Shown here: in pieces, positions 43,110 through 53,025 of the stretch
How the letters are laid out: each line of letters opens with the position of its first letter
Position numbering within the stretch: the first letter of the stretch is position 1
The notes under the pieces: generated by a model
What the model was told of the DNA's origin: nothing
What the model saw: only the letters and a program-made list of their open reading frames with translations
Databases searched by the model: none
Made by a program: the position numbers and the translations under genes
From: Photobacterium sp. JCM 19050
GTDB lineage: Bacteria > Pseudomonadota > Gammaproteobacteria > Enterobacterales > Vibrionaceae
Direction: 5' to 3'
DNA length: 64,000 bases
NCBI GenBank assembly: GCA_001310455.1
Contig: BAXG01000010.1
Span: forward strand, 1-64,000

Positions 43110-44205
43110 ATGAACAGGAATACCTTCGGAAAGGTTTACAGCAGACAAGCAATTCAAACAGTGGTGGCGGCGGCATTTATGGTGTCGAGCTCGGTCAGTG
43201 CCTCTGATTGGTTTCCCTATCCGGTAGAGGTTTGGGAACCCGCTTTTAACATGAAAAGCCCGCGTACGCAGCAGGCTTACCAGCCGGTCGCCAAAGCCGA
43301 TAGGGCGTGGGATATCTGTGTCTCCTTCCCGCACCTGAAAGATGCGTATTGGACTTCGGTTAATTACGGCATTGTTGATGAAGCGCGCCGGACCGGCGTG
43401 AAAGTCCAGTTGGTGGAAGCCGGCGGGTATACCAACCTCAACAACCAGATCTCCCAGATTGAAGACTGCGTATCAGCCGGAGCGGATGCGGTAGTGATTG
43501 GTGCCATCTCGTATGACGGTCTCAATAACCTTGTTAAGTCACTGACGCAAAAGGTATTCCGGTTATCGACATCGTCAACGGTATGTCATCACCGGAATTA
43601 AGTGCCAAGTCATTGGTCTCTTTCGGGGAAATGGGCTTTAAGGCCGGGGAGTATATTGCCAAGCGCCATCCCTCTGGCGGAGAGACGGTAAAAGTCGCCT
43701 GGTTCCCGGGGCCTCCGGGAGCAGGTTGGGTAGAAGCGGGGAATGAGGCTTCCAGAATGCCATCAAAGGATCATCCATTGAGGTCGTAGAAACCAAATAC
43801 GGTGATACCGGCAAGGAAGTCCAGCTCAAGCTGGTGGAGGACACCCTTGAAGCCCATCCGGATATCAAATACATCGTCGGTACTGCTGTTACCGCCGAGG
43901 CGGCGGTTGGCCTGCTTCGTGCCCGTGGTCTCGCCGGTGATATCAACATCATGTCTTACTACTTCACGCCGGGCGTTTACCAGGGGATTCGTCGCCAGCA
44001 AATCCTTGCTGCCCCTACCGACTCTTCGGTGATCCAGGGCCGGGTAGCCATAGACCAAGCGGTCAGGATCCTTGAAGGCAAAGACTACCTCAGGCATGTC
44101 GGCCCCAAACTTTATGTCATTGACGGTGACAACATCAATTCGTTCGAACGTGATACTTCCCTTGCTCCCAATGGATTCCGGCCAACCTTTTCGGTAGAAC
44201 CTTGA
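43110..44205 (+). CDS. TorT-like periplasmic binding protein (two frameshifts)
   Basis: About 365 residues. After a signal region, RAWDICVSFPHLKDAYWTSVNYGI and VEAGGYTNLNNQISQIEDCV are close to E. coli TorT, the periplasmic TMAO-sensing protein of the sugar-binding fold. VGTAVTAEAAVGLLRA, ILAAPTDSSVIQGRVAIDQAVR and PNGFRPTF continue the likeness. Frames shift near 43552 (an A run) and 43747 (a G run). No torS or torR is nearby; an ABC ATPase and permease follow, so I infer that it is an importer component and not a sensor accessory. The ligand is unknown. Confidence 0.82.
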
Positions 44206-44216
44206 TGGAGCCTGAA

Positions 44217-45745
44217 ATGACGGAGCTACTCAGACTGGAAAGCGTTTCCAGGCAGTATCCGGGTGTGCTGGCGCTGGATAGCGTCAGCATGACTGTTAAC
44301 GCCGGGGAGGTGCATGTGCTCTTTGGCGAAAACGGTGCAGGGAAATCAACGCTTATCTCCCTGATGGCCGGGGTGACGCAGCCAAGCAGCGGCGCGCTTT
44401 TTTGCCGGGGTGAGCCGGTGTCACTTCGCTCGGTTCAGGAAGCAAGGAAACGAGGGATCAGTGCCGTGTTTCAGGAGTTTTCACTGGTGGAAACCCTGAC
44501 AGTGGCAGAAAACCTGTTGTTGGGAGATGAGCCTGTCCGCAATGGTTCATTGACCGGGAACAAGAATGTGCCTGGTGGAAAGGGAGCTCGCCCGGCTGGA
44601 TTTCGGGTTAAACCCAGGTACTACGGTCGGCTCCCTTTCCCGGGCCGGTCAACAGATGGTCGAGATTGCTAAAGCGCTGCGCAGTGATCTTTCCGTCCTG
44701 ATCCTGGATGAGCCAACCGCCTCGCTGACTGAAAAGGAGACAGAACAGCTGTTTGCCCTGGTGGAGCAGTTGAAAGCGAAAGGCGTAGGCATTGTTTACA
44801 TCACCCACCGGATGGCTGAAATCCGCCGGATCGCTGACCGGATCACTGTCCTTCGTGACGGGAAGCATATCGGCACTGTTGATGTTGCTGAGGTGAGCGA
44901 AGAGCAGTTGGTCGAGATGATGACCGGCCGGGAAATTGCCCAGATTTACCCGGATATTCCCTGGCAACCGGGGCAGGTTCTGCTGTCGGCAAAGGGTCTG
45001 TCAACGGCAGATGGACTGGTGAGGGACGCCACATTTTCCGTTCAAACGGGTGAGGTCGTCGGCTTTGCCGGGCTGGTAGGGTGCGGAAAATCAGAAGCCT
45101 TCGTGCGTGTTTTGGCATTGAACGCCTCACAGAGGGAAGTATCCGGTTCGACGGGAAGGATGTTACGGGCCTTACGCCACGTGAAATGCTGGAAAGGGGG
45201 CTTTTCTACAACTCGCGCGATCGCAAGGAAGAGGGCTGATGATGATGCGTGGCGGGCGGGAGAATATGGCACTTGGTGCGCTGGATACCTCTTCATTCCA
45301 GGTGCTTTCCGGGCTGATAAACCTCCGGCATGAACAGCAGTGCGCGGGCACACTCGCAGAAAGGTTGCGGCTTTACCCCATGGATACTGAGCGTGAAGTG
45401 TCGAGTTTCAGTGGGGGGAACCAACAGAAAGTACTGCTGGCGAAATGCCTGACCCGGGAGGTATCGCTGTACATCTTTGATGAGCCGACAGTCGGGGTGG
45501 ACGTTGCCACCCGCGCTGAAATTTATGTCTTTATCGGAGAGCTGTGCAAGAAAGGTGCTGCGGTGGTGATTGTTTCCTCTGATTTACCGGAAATCCTGCA
45601 TCTGTGTCACCGGGCATATGTGATGCACAACGGCCGGGTGAGCGCCCACTTTGAAGGTGCGGAAATTACGGAATCTAACTTGCTGGAGCACTTTTTTGAC
45701 CGTCCGGCAGCCAATGAACAACAGGAAGTTGAACATGAGATCTGA
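44217..45745 (+). CDS. Sugar-type ABC transporter duplicated ATPase (three frameshifts)
   Basis: About 510 residues, RbsA/MglA type with two nucleotide-binding domains. The first has Walker A GENGAGKST, signature SLSRAGQQMVEIAKAL and Walker B LILDEPTASLT; the second has GLVGCGKSE and FSGGNQQKVLLAKCL with FDEPTVGVDV. ATG 44217 follows GGAG. Frames change near 44555, 45122 and 45234; across them the sequence LTEGSIRFDGKDVTGLTPRE and YNSRDRKEEG stays collinear with the family. It energises uptake of the ligand bound by the TorT-like protein. Confidence 0.84.
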
Positions 45746-46792
45746 ACAGAACAACCAGGCCATACCGGCTGATACCAATCTGTCCCGCCCTGGCGGGATC
45801 CGTCCGGGACATTTGCTTAGGCGCTGGTTTGTCCGGCTTGGGGTATTGCCGTTTCTGCTGTTGGGGGCCGTGGTTATCTTCGCTTCCGTGTCGGATAACT
45901 TCCTCACTGCGCGCAACCTGATGAACGTCGTGCGCCAGTCATCTTACCTGACGCTGGTTGCCGTAGGCAGATGGTGGTGTTGCTGACCGGGGGCTTTGAC
46001 CTTTCCGTCGGCACCATGATTGCGCTTTCATCGGTGGTGGGGGCATCTGCCATGGCAGCCAGTTACGCGGCAATGCCTGACTTGGTGTGGCTGGCAATCA
46101 TCCTTGGCGTTATTGCCGGAATGGTTGCGGGCATGGTGATTGGTGCAGTTAACGGGGCCGGTGTCGCACTGCTTGGGGTGTCGCCTTTCATGATGACGTT
46201 GGGGATGGCCTCAGTCGGCTTCGGTATCGCGCTCTACATGACAGGCGGAACCCCGGTTTACGGGATGCCTGTCCAGTTCGGGGATACCTTCGGGTTTGGT
46301 TCCATATTGGGGCTTCCCGCCCCGGTAGTCGTGGCAGCCATAGCCATCAGCCTTGCCTGCATTCTGGTGAACCGTACTCGTTTGGGGCGCTATTTCTATG
46401 CTGTTGGCGGCAATATCAAAGCCGCACGTCTGTCCGGCATCAATACGCAAAAAGTGCTGTTCACTGCTTACCTGCTTTGCGCTGCCTTTGCCGCCCTGGC
46501 GGGAATACTCCTTACTGCCCGTCTTGATACCGGGGAGGCCAATATTGGGGCTGCCATGCCGCTTGAATCTATTGCAGCCTGTGTTATTGCCGGTGTCAGC
46601 CTGAGGGGCGGTGTCGGGAGGCTTGAGAATGTCGTGTTGGGCGCGATTTTTATCGGCCTGGTGCAAAACGGGATGAATCTCGCACGGGTGGAGTCGTATC
46701 TCCAGACCGTTGTGATTGGTGCGTTGCTCATTCTTGCTGTCGTGGCTGATCAGATACGCCTGCGGATGCAGGCAAATATGCGGGAATCTTAA
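45735..46792 (+). CDS. RbsC-like ABC transporter permease (one frameshift)
   Basis: About 352 residues. It has the BPD_transp_2 family layout: FLTARNLMNVVRQSSYLTLVAVG, then after the shift at about 45969 MVVLLTGGFDLSVGTMIALS, and near the end LESIAACVIAGVSLRGGVGRL and GAIFIGLVQNGMNL. The gene overlaps the ATPase by 11 bases. With the previous two genes it forms a complete ribose-type importer. Confidence 0.88.
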
Positions 46793-46836
46793 AAGGGGAA
46801 CAGAAAAGGCATTCTGCCGGACTGGAGAGAAAATTG

Positions 46837-47564
46837 ATGATTAATATTAACAGTGACATGGGGGAGAGCTTTGGTATCTGGAAGATGGGAGATGATTCTG
46901 CCTGATGCCTTATATCACCCAAGCTAACGTCGCTTGCGGCTTTCATGCCTCCGACCCCAGCCATATGAAAGCCACGGTGGAACTGGCTAAAAAACATAAT
47001 GTTAAAGTGGGTGCCCACTTTTCCCTGCCTGACTTGCAGGGGTTTGGCCGAAGGGAGATGAAAATCGGGCGGGATGAGCTGGCGAATTTGATTGCCTACC
47101 AGGTAGGCGCGCTGAAGGGCTTTCTGGAAATGGCCGAAATCGCTATGGCGCACCTTAAACCGCACGGTGCACTCTATGGTATGGCAGCCCGGGAAGAAGA
47201 GGTCGCCCATGCGGTTGCAGATGTTGCGGAGCATTACCGGCTTCCTGTGTTGGGCTTGAGTGGTACCCGCCATGAATCCGTCTTTACCTCCCGGGGGGTG
47301 GGTTTTATTGCCGAATTTTTTGCTGATTTGGATTATGACGACAACGGTGGGCTGATTATTACCCGTGAGCATGGGCTGACGGATCCGGATGCCGCTGCAG
47401 AAAAGTGCCTGCGTGCTGTAGAGAAAGGGCTTGTGACCAGTGTTAACGGGAAGGATATTCCGGTGACTGCCCACTCCATCTGTGTTCATTCCGACACGCC
47501 AAATGCCACTGCGGTGGCAAGGGCGGTGCGGGAAAAACTCGACCATTTGGTGCCCGCCACTTAA
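46837..47564 (+). CDS. pxpA: 5-oxoprolinase subunit A (LamB/YcsF family, one frameshift)
   Basis: 242 residues. The family start ININSDMGESFGIW is followed, after a missing C at about 46901, by MPYITQANVACGFHASDP, VGAHFSLPDLQGFGRR, LKPHGALYGMAA and VCVHSDTPNA-like ICVHSDTPNAT. In bacteria PxpA with PxpB and PxpC cleaves 5-oxoproline to glutamate using ATP. Here biotin-enzyme genes are placed between pxpA and pxpB, so the substrate may differ. GGAGAG precedes ATG 46837. Confidence 0.85.
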
Positions 47565-47601
47565 AGGGATACCACTGAGGACTGCCAACAAGGAGACGTT
47601 A

Positions 47602-47844
47602 ATGGACAAACCACTGATAGTTTCACCGTTACCCGGGGTGTTTTACCGCTCATCCTCACCTGACCAGCCAGCCTACGTTGAAGTAGGGGATACCATTTCA
47701 GAAGGAACGGTTATCGGGCTGGTAGAGGTAATGAAATCCTTCCATGAAGTACGGGCTGATGCCGGGGGCGTTATCGCTGAATTTCTGGTGGAAAATGAAG
47801 ACCCGGTGATGGCGGGTCAGCCGCTGATAACGCTGGAAGGCTGA
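47602..47844 (+). CDS. Biotin carboxyl carrier protein (stand-alone biotinyl domain)
   Basis: 80 residues forming a single biotinyl domain: IVSPLPGVFYRSSSP, VEVMKSFHEV with biotinylated lysine K45, and IAEFLVENEDPVMAGQPLITLEG. It lacks the N-terminal part of AccB, so it is a dedicated small carrier. AGGAG lies before ATG 47602. It should carry carboxybiotin from the next gene product to a carboxyltransferase, for which PxpB and PxpC are the only candidates here. Confidence 0.9.
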   Translation: MDKPLIVSPLPGVFYRSSSPDQPAYVEVGDTISEGTVIGLVEVMKSFHEVRADAGGVIAEFLVENEDPVMAGQPLITLEG

Positions 47845-47865
47845 TATTGCGGTACAGGAGGCGAC

Positions 47866-49241
47866 ATGTTGATTAAAAGGATGCTGGTGGCAAACCGGGG
47901 TGAGATCGCGGTGCGAATCATCCGGGCTGCCAGGGAAATGGGGATTCACACCATTCAGGTTTACAGCGATGCGGATAAAGAATCCCTGGCGGTCAGGATG
48001 GCTGATGAGGCTATCTGTATCGGGCCAACCAAGGCAGCCAAGTCTTACCTGAATATTGAATCCATATTGGCCGCGGCAAGGGATACCCGGGCAGATGCTG
48101 TCCATCCGGGGTATGGCTTTCTGGCTGAAAATGCAGAATTTGCTGATGCTGTCATTGAAGCCGGCATGGTATTTATCGGCCCGGAAGGTGACATCATGCG
48201 GCAGATGGGAGACAAAGCCACGGCCAGGGAAACTGCCGCCAATGCAGGTGTACCCACAGTACCCGGCAGTGAGGGACGAGTGGCGACATTGGACGTTGCA
48301 CGGGAAATTGCAGCGAATATTGGTTACCCGGTGATGATAAAAGCCTCTGCCGGAGGCGGCGGGCGGGGGATCCGGGTCGCCACGGACGAAGAAGAGCTGG
48401 CAGAACAGTTTTTCCCTGCCCAGTCTGAAGCGGAAGCCGCTTTTGGTGACGGCGGCCTGTACCTCGAAAAGCTGGTACTGGGCGCCCGGCATATAGAAAT
48501 ACAGGTACTGGGAGACGGGCAGAAAGCAGTTCATCTCTTTGAACGTGAGTGTTCACTTCAGCGCAGACGCCAGAAAGTCTGGGAGGAAGCCCCAAGTTGT
48601 GCGCTAAGCAGCCCGGTTCGGGAGCGGATGGGTGCGGCGGCTGTGCTGTTGGCAGAAGCGGTTAATTATTGCGGCGCAGGGACCGTGGAATTCCTATTTG
48701 ATGAAAAGACCGAAGAATTCTATTTCATCGAAATGAATACCCGGATTCAGGTGGAGCACCCGGTTACTGAGTGGATAACCGGCGTTGACCTTATCCGGGA
48801 GATGATTTCCGTCGCCCAGGGTTTGTCGCTTCCATTCGTACAGACCGACATCCCGTGCCGGGGACATGCCATTGAAGTGAGGATCAACGCGGAAGATCCG
48901 GCCATGGACTTTATGCCCAACCCGGGCACCATTTCTTCACTGACACTGCCGGAAGGCCCGGGTATACGGTTCGACGGCCTGCTTTATGACGCTATGCCAT
49001 CCCGCCATTTTACGACTCCCTTTTGGGCAAGCTGATCGTCTGGGATACCGACAGGGAGAAAGCCATCGCCCGGCTCAAAAGAACGCTTGAGGAATTCAGG
49101 ATTGAAGGTGTCAAGACGACCAAGCCGCTCCATCAGGCATTGGCTGAAGACAAAGACGTGCTTGCAGGCAGGGTTCACACCAAATGGCTGGAACAATGGC
49201 TGGTATCTGACAGCGCTAAACTGCGAGGAGAACAAGGATGA
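47866..49241 (+). CDS. Biotin carboxylase, AccC-like (one frameshift)
   Basis: About 458 residues. It has MLIKRMLVANRGEIAVRIIRA, the Pro-rich VHPGYGFLAENAEFA, the ATP-grasp glycine loop KASAGGGGRGIRV, ECSLQRRRQKVWEEAPS and the catalytic EMNTRIQVEHPVTE. At about 48990 one missing G disconnects LLYDG from YAIPPFYDSLLGKLIVWD. It makes carboxybiotin from ATP and bicarbonate. It overlaps pxpB by ATGA, which indicates tight coupling. A second accBC pair for fatty acid synthesis should exist elsewhere in the genome. Confidence 0.9.
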
Positions 49242-50113
49242 AGACCCGCTATTCCTTTGGAGGGGACGAACACCTGTTCGTCGAAGTTGATGAGGAAATG
49301 TCACTGGCGGCCTTTTTCAAGGCACTGTCGATGACGGAAACGCTGAAAACAAGGCAACTGGATGGCATTACGGAAATCTGCCCGGCCAATGCCTCCTTCC
49401 AGGTGAAATTTAATCCGGATATCCTGCCGCCGGATGACCTGTTGGCAACCTTACAGGATATTGAAAAGACCGCCGGGGAGGGCAAACAGGAAATTGATAC
49501 CCGGGTGATTGAGGTTCCGGTGTTTTACCGCGACCCATGGACCCAGGAAACCCTGATGCGTTTCCGTGAGCGTCACCAGACCCCGGATAAAACCGATCTG
49601 GAGTTTGCTGCGGAGATTAACGGTTACCCGTCTGTTGATGCCTTTATTGATGCCCATGCCGGGTCACCCTGGTTTGTTACTATGGTGGGGTTTGTGTCCG
49701 GCCTGCCGTTTATGTACCAGATGGTGGAACGCGCGCGGCAAATCCAGGTGCCCAAGTACCTAAGGCCAAGAACCGATACGCCGAAGCATACCGTCGGTTA
49801 CGGAGGTTGCTTCAGCTGTATCTATTCCGTCCGTGGTGCCGGTGGCTACCAGATGTTCGGTATTACCCCCCTGACCATTTTCGATCCCCAGCAGGATATC
49901 AGTTACCTCCGTGATTTTATGGTGTTCTTTAAACCGGGGGATATCGTCAAGTTCATGCCGGTGAATAGGGAAGAATTTGACCGGATAAGCGAGGCGGTGG
50001 AAAGCGGCAGTTACCAACCCCGTATTCACCCGGTCCGATTCTCCCTGGACGATTTTGAAGCAGACCCTAGCGCATATAACACGGAAATGTTGGAGGTGCT
50101 CAATGACCGTTAA
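49238..50113 (+). CDS. pxpB: 5-oxoprolinase subunit B / KipI-like (carboxyltransferase half)
   Basis: 291 residues, longer than the usual KipI domain of about 220. It shows EVPVFYRDPW-like EVPVFYRDPWTQE, GSPWFVTMVGFVSGLPFMYQM (family pattern GF..GFPYL) and GGYQMFGITP. The usual glycine-rich VGIAGGQTGIYP is changed to VGYGGCFSCIYSVRG. The KipI/KipA pair is homologous to the carboxyltransferase domain of urea carboxylase. It overlaps both the upstream carboxylase and downstream pxpC genes. Confidence 0.85.
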   Translation: MKTRYSFGGDEHLFVEVDEEMSLAAFFKALSMTETLKTRQLDGITEICPANASFQVKFNPDILPPDDLLATLQDIEKTAGEGKQEIDTRVIEVPVFYRDPWTQETLMRFRERHQTPDKTDLEFAAEINGYPSVDAFIDAHAGSPWFVTMVGFVSGLPFMYQMVERARQIQVPKYLRPRTDTPKHTVGYGGCFSCIYSVRGAGGYQMFGITPLTIFDPQQDISYLRDFMVFFKPGDIVKFMPVNREEFDRISEAVESGSYQPRIHPVRFSLDDFEADPSAYNTEMLEVLNDR

Positions 50114-51083
50114 TGTATTGCATCCCGGATTGGCGACATCGGTTCAGGACCTTGGGCGTCCCGGTTATTTCCATCTCGGGATCCCTGTTTCCGGGGCGAT
50201 GGATCATTTCTCGCTTCGCTGTGCCAACCTGCTGGTGGGAAATGATGAAGGCGCAGCCGCCCTGGAGGCGGTGTTCGTTGGGCCGAAGTTACAGTTTGAA
50301 CGCACTGTAACCGTGGCTGTTGCCGGAGCTGAAATGACCCCTATGGTGGACGGTGTTGCTCAGGATACCTGGTCATCATTTGATGTTCTGGCCGGGCAAA
50401 CGTTAAGTTTCAGCCATTTAAAAGCCGGTGCGCGGATCTACATCGCAATCAGTGGTGGCATTGATGTGCCTGAAGTGCTGGGGAGTCGCTCCACCTATAC
50501 ACTGGGTGCGCTGGGCGGCCACCAGGGCCGGACGTTGGCTGAAGGGGACGTACTGCCTCTTGGTAAATCGAATGTCAGCAAAGATAAAGCCGGACGTTTT
50601 TTACCGGTGAGCCTTCGTCGGGAAGTGAATGCCGAAACCGAATTAAGGGTTGTCCCAGGCCTGTATTGGCACCGGGTGACGGAGCAATCCGGAAGACAGT
50701 TCTTTGAGGATACCTGGACGGTTGCGCCGGAGGCTGACCGAATCGGGTACCGTTTCCGTGGCGGTAACCCCTTAGGTTTTGTCGAGCGTGAGCAGCCTTT
50801 TGGCGCAGGTTCGGACCCGTCTAATATTGTGGATGGTTGTTATCCCTATGGCTCCATCCAGGTCCCGGGCGGTACAGAGCCTATTATCCTGCACCGGGAT
50901 GCGGTATCCGGCGGGGGTTACTTTATGCTGGGAACGGTCATTTCGTCTGATCTGGATTTAATTGGCCAGATGCAGCCCAATACCAAAGCCCGGTTTGTTT
51001 CAACAACCCTGGAAGAGGCTCTGGCTGCAAGGTCTGAATACCGGGAAAGGTTGGGAAAAGCCAGGGAAGCATTGAGTCATTAA
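50103..51083 (+). CDS. pxpC: 5-oxoprolinase subunit C / KipA-like (carboxyltransferase half)
   Basis: 326 residues. Family hallmarks: VLHPGLATSVQDLGRPGYFHLGIPVSGAMDHFSL, NDEGAAALEAVFVGP, YIAISGGIDVPEVLGSRSTY, and near the end GGGYFMLGTVISSDLDLIGQ. It begins 11 bases inside the end of pxpB. PxpB and PxpC form the complex that acts with PxpA; here they may instead transfer carboxyl groups from the small biotin carrier. Last gene of the operon; the next 275 bases (51084-51358) show no gene and no strong terminator. Confidence 0.87.
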   Translation: MTVNVLHPGLATSVQDLGRPGYFHLGIPVSGAMDHFSLRCANLLVGNDEGAAALEAVFVGPKLQFERTVTVAVAGAEMTPMVDGVAQDTWSSFDVLAGQTLSFSHLKAGARIYIAISGGIDVPEVLGSRSTYTLGALGGHQGRTLAEGDVLPLGKSNVSKDKAGRFLPVSLRREVNAETELRVVPGLYWHRVTEQSGRQFFEDTWTVAPEADRIGYRFRGGNPLGFVEREQPFGAGSDPSNIVDGCYPYGSIQVPGGTEPIILHRDAVSGGGYFMLGTVISSDLDLIGQMQPNTKARFVSTTLEEALAARSEYRERLGKAREALSH

Positions 51084-51358
51084 CTGATTGGCTCTCATTC
51101 TGTGTTGCTGTTTTTTTGATTTCGAGCCACTAGATCGTCAAAACAGCGCCTTGACTGACAGCCAATCAACTCTCGCTGAAAGCTGCATCTTGAGGTGGAT
51201 TGGGTATATTAATATTGGCTGCCATATGCAGCATTTTACTTTCTATAAATCACTGCTGGTGATTTAATAGGCACTATTGATATTCTCGTTTTTGAAATGA
51301 AATAAAAGGTGTAAGCGCGTATACGCTTATTTCAAGACCAAATGAAAAGGAATGCATA

Positions 51359-52000
51359 ATGACGAAAGGGAAAATAGTCTTAATTTTATTTTCAGGATTA
51401 TTAGTTGCACCTTCCGTTTTTGCTAAAGAAGGATTTACAGTTTCGTTTGGGTTCGGCGGCGCACTTAATTACGACGAAAGTGTGAAATTGGAGTTGGATG
51501 GGCAGGATGATATTGACCTGGGGAATCTGTCTTTTAACACCAAACCCTTCAAAACACCTTTGTATTGGGATGTGAAACTGGGTTACTGGCAGCAACATAA
51601 AGGTTGGGAACTGGAATTACTGCACCACAAACTCTATGCATCCGGTATAGATAATCCCAGAGTCAGTCATCTTGAAGTCACCCACGGTTACAACCTCGTG
51701 TACCTGAACCGCGTAATCGAGTTTCGTCCTTCATGGTACGGGCGCTTTGGTTTAGGTGCAGTCGTTCCCCACCCTGATATCACTCTGGATGGCAAACAGC
51801 TTGGTGGCGGTTATCACCTTGCCGGGCCAAGTGCTCAACTGGGTCTTGAGAAAACATACCGTTTCAACGACGATTTTCTTGTTGGAATTGAAGGGAAAAT
51901 GACCTATTCCTACGCAAAAGTGGACTTTGATGGCGGCTCATTTGATTTGCCTAATACTGCCGTCCACTTGCTGGTTTCCCTTCAATATGACCCGGAATGA
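51359..52000 (+). CDS. Outer membrane beta-barrel protein
   Basis: 213 residues. The signal peptide ends in VFA (residue 22). The mature protein alternates hydrophobic and polar residues with many aromatic and glycine positions (FTVSFGFGGALNYDESV, WDVKLGYWQQHKGWELELLHHKLY, AVHLLVSLQYDPE), consistent with an eight-strand barrel. The C-terminus lacks a classical final Phe. AAAGGAA precedes ATG 51359. It converges on a PAP2 phosphatase. I do not recognise the family. Confidence 0.7.
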   Translation: MTKGKIVLILFSGLLVAPSVFAKEGFTVSFGFGGALNYDESVKLELDGQDDIDLGNLSFNTKPFKTPLYWDVKLGYWQQHKGWELELLHHKLYASGIDNPRVSHLEVTHGYNLVYLNRVIEFRPSWYGRFGLGAVVPHPDITLDGKQLGGGYHLAGPSAQLGLEKTYRFNDDFLVGIEGKMTYSYAKVDFDGGSFDLPNTAVHLLVSLQYDPE

Positions 52001-52023
52001 AATTAGCTGGCGGGAATTGATGG

Positions 52024-52576
52024 TCAGAACGTAAACCGCCCGGCGAGGCCATAGGTTTCGCCGTTGGTGTATGGGGTCAGGATAAAGTCAGAGATTGAGT
52101 ATCCCTTTTCGGTCACCAGATACTGAATACCAATAGCTAAACCGGCTCCGGTAACAACATCTCGCCAATAGTGTTTTTGGGCATCTACTCGATGCGCCGA
52201 CAGCCGATGCGAATGCATAGGCAGGCAGCCCATATTTCCACCCATACCGGAAATGCAAAAAAGCAGCCCCTTGAAACGCGGCGCTGGTGTGCCCGGATGG
52301 AAACGAGTTCAAATCGCCGCCATCAGGCCGTTTTGCCTCAATCAAGTGTTTTAACGTATGTGTAGTGAGGGATGTATAGAGCGCACCTTCGGCCAGTTGC
52401 ACCAACCCTTGCTCGTCGTTTTTAAAATAAGCTATGAAAGCACCGGATAACGGTATTGCAACCTGAGTAATATCGCCGAAAGTTTCGAAGTTACTTCCGT
52501 TGCTACTATTTGCATGAGTGCTTATTGACGTGAAAATAAGGGTAATGAAAACCCAATGTGAAAATCCTTTTCTCAT
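52024..52576 (-). CDS. Periplasmic PAP2-family phosphatase (one frameshift)
   Basis: About 184 residues. After a signal peptide, motif 1 is replaced by KHLIEAKRPDGGD; motif 2 is FPSGHTSAAF and motif 3 is SR-VDAQKHYWRDV (SRxxxxxHxxxD), separated by a frameshift near 52218. This is the acid phosphatase/lipid phosphatase superfamily; the substrate might be a phospholipid, lipid A or undecaprenyl pyrophosphate. Start ATG 52576 has GAGGAA before it. Only weak hydrophobic segments are seen, so it may be a soluble or barrel-anchored form. Confidence 0.78.
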
Positions 52577-52807
52577 TTTTCCTCTGACATCCAATGTCAA
52601 TTTCAAAAATCGCATGAGTAAAAACTGAGAAAGAGAATGGGTGAAAATTATTTCAATATAATTGATATGTATATTAAAAAACGAAGGGGCGCTTAGAGTG
52701 TGGTGGGATATTTTCTATAAAAGCTTTATATTAAAGTCGGAAATACTGCCAGGCAGGTAATATTTAGAGACTGTTTACGGGATGAACGAAATTTGGGGAG
52801 CTAAAAC
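52577..52807. other. Intergenic region
   Basis: An AT-rich gap between the PAP2 gene start and the 3-prime end of ffs. No gene is visible. The PAP2 promoter should lie in its left part. Confidence 0.4.
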
Positions 52808-52921
52808 GGGTGGAGGCTCCGCCAGCCACATCCCGGCACACACGTCCCAAGCGCTGGCTGCTCCCTTCCGGGCCTGACCAAGTACACAAGATAGCGTTGC
52901 GGGAGGACCAACGGAGCCTCC
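52808..52921 (-). ncRNA. ffs: Signal recognition particle 4.5S RNA
   Basis: On the minus strand the 114-base sequence begins GGAGGCTCCGTTGGTCCTCC and includes the universally conserved SRP core around GGTCAGGCCCGGAAGGGAGC and CAGCC, ending in GGCGGAGCCTCC. The ends pair with each other to close the long hairpin. It scaffolds Ffh and directs membrane protein targeting. The match to E. coli 4.5S RNA, in both size and loop, is strong. In E. coli it is adjacent to ybaZ. Confidence 0.96.
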
Positions 52922-53025
52922 ATTGACAAATCAGACTAAGTATTCCTTAGCTGACGGAGCGCATTATGTGGGAATGGGTAGCCAAAAGCAAGTGAACCGG
53001 GTTTGATTGCTGCTTTCTTGCACTA

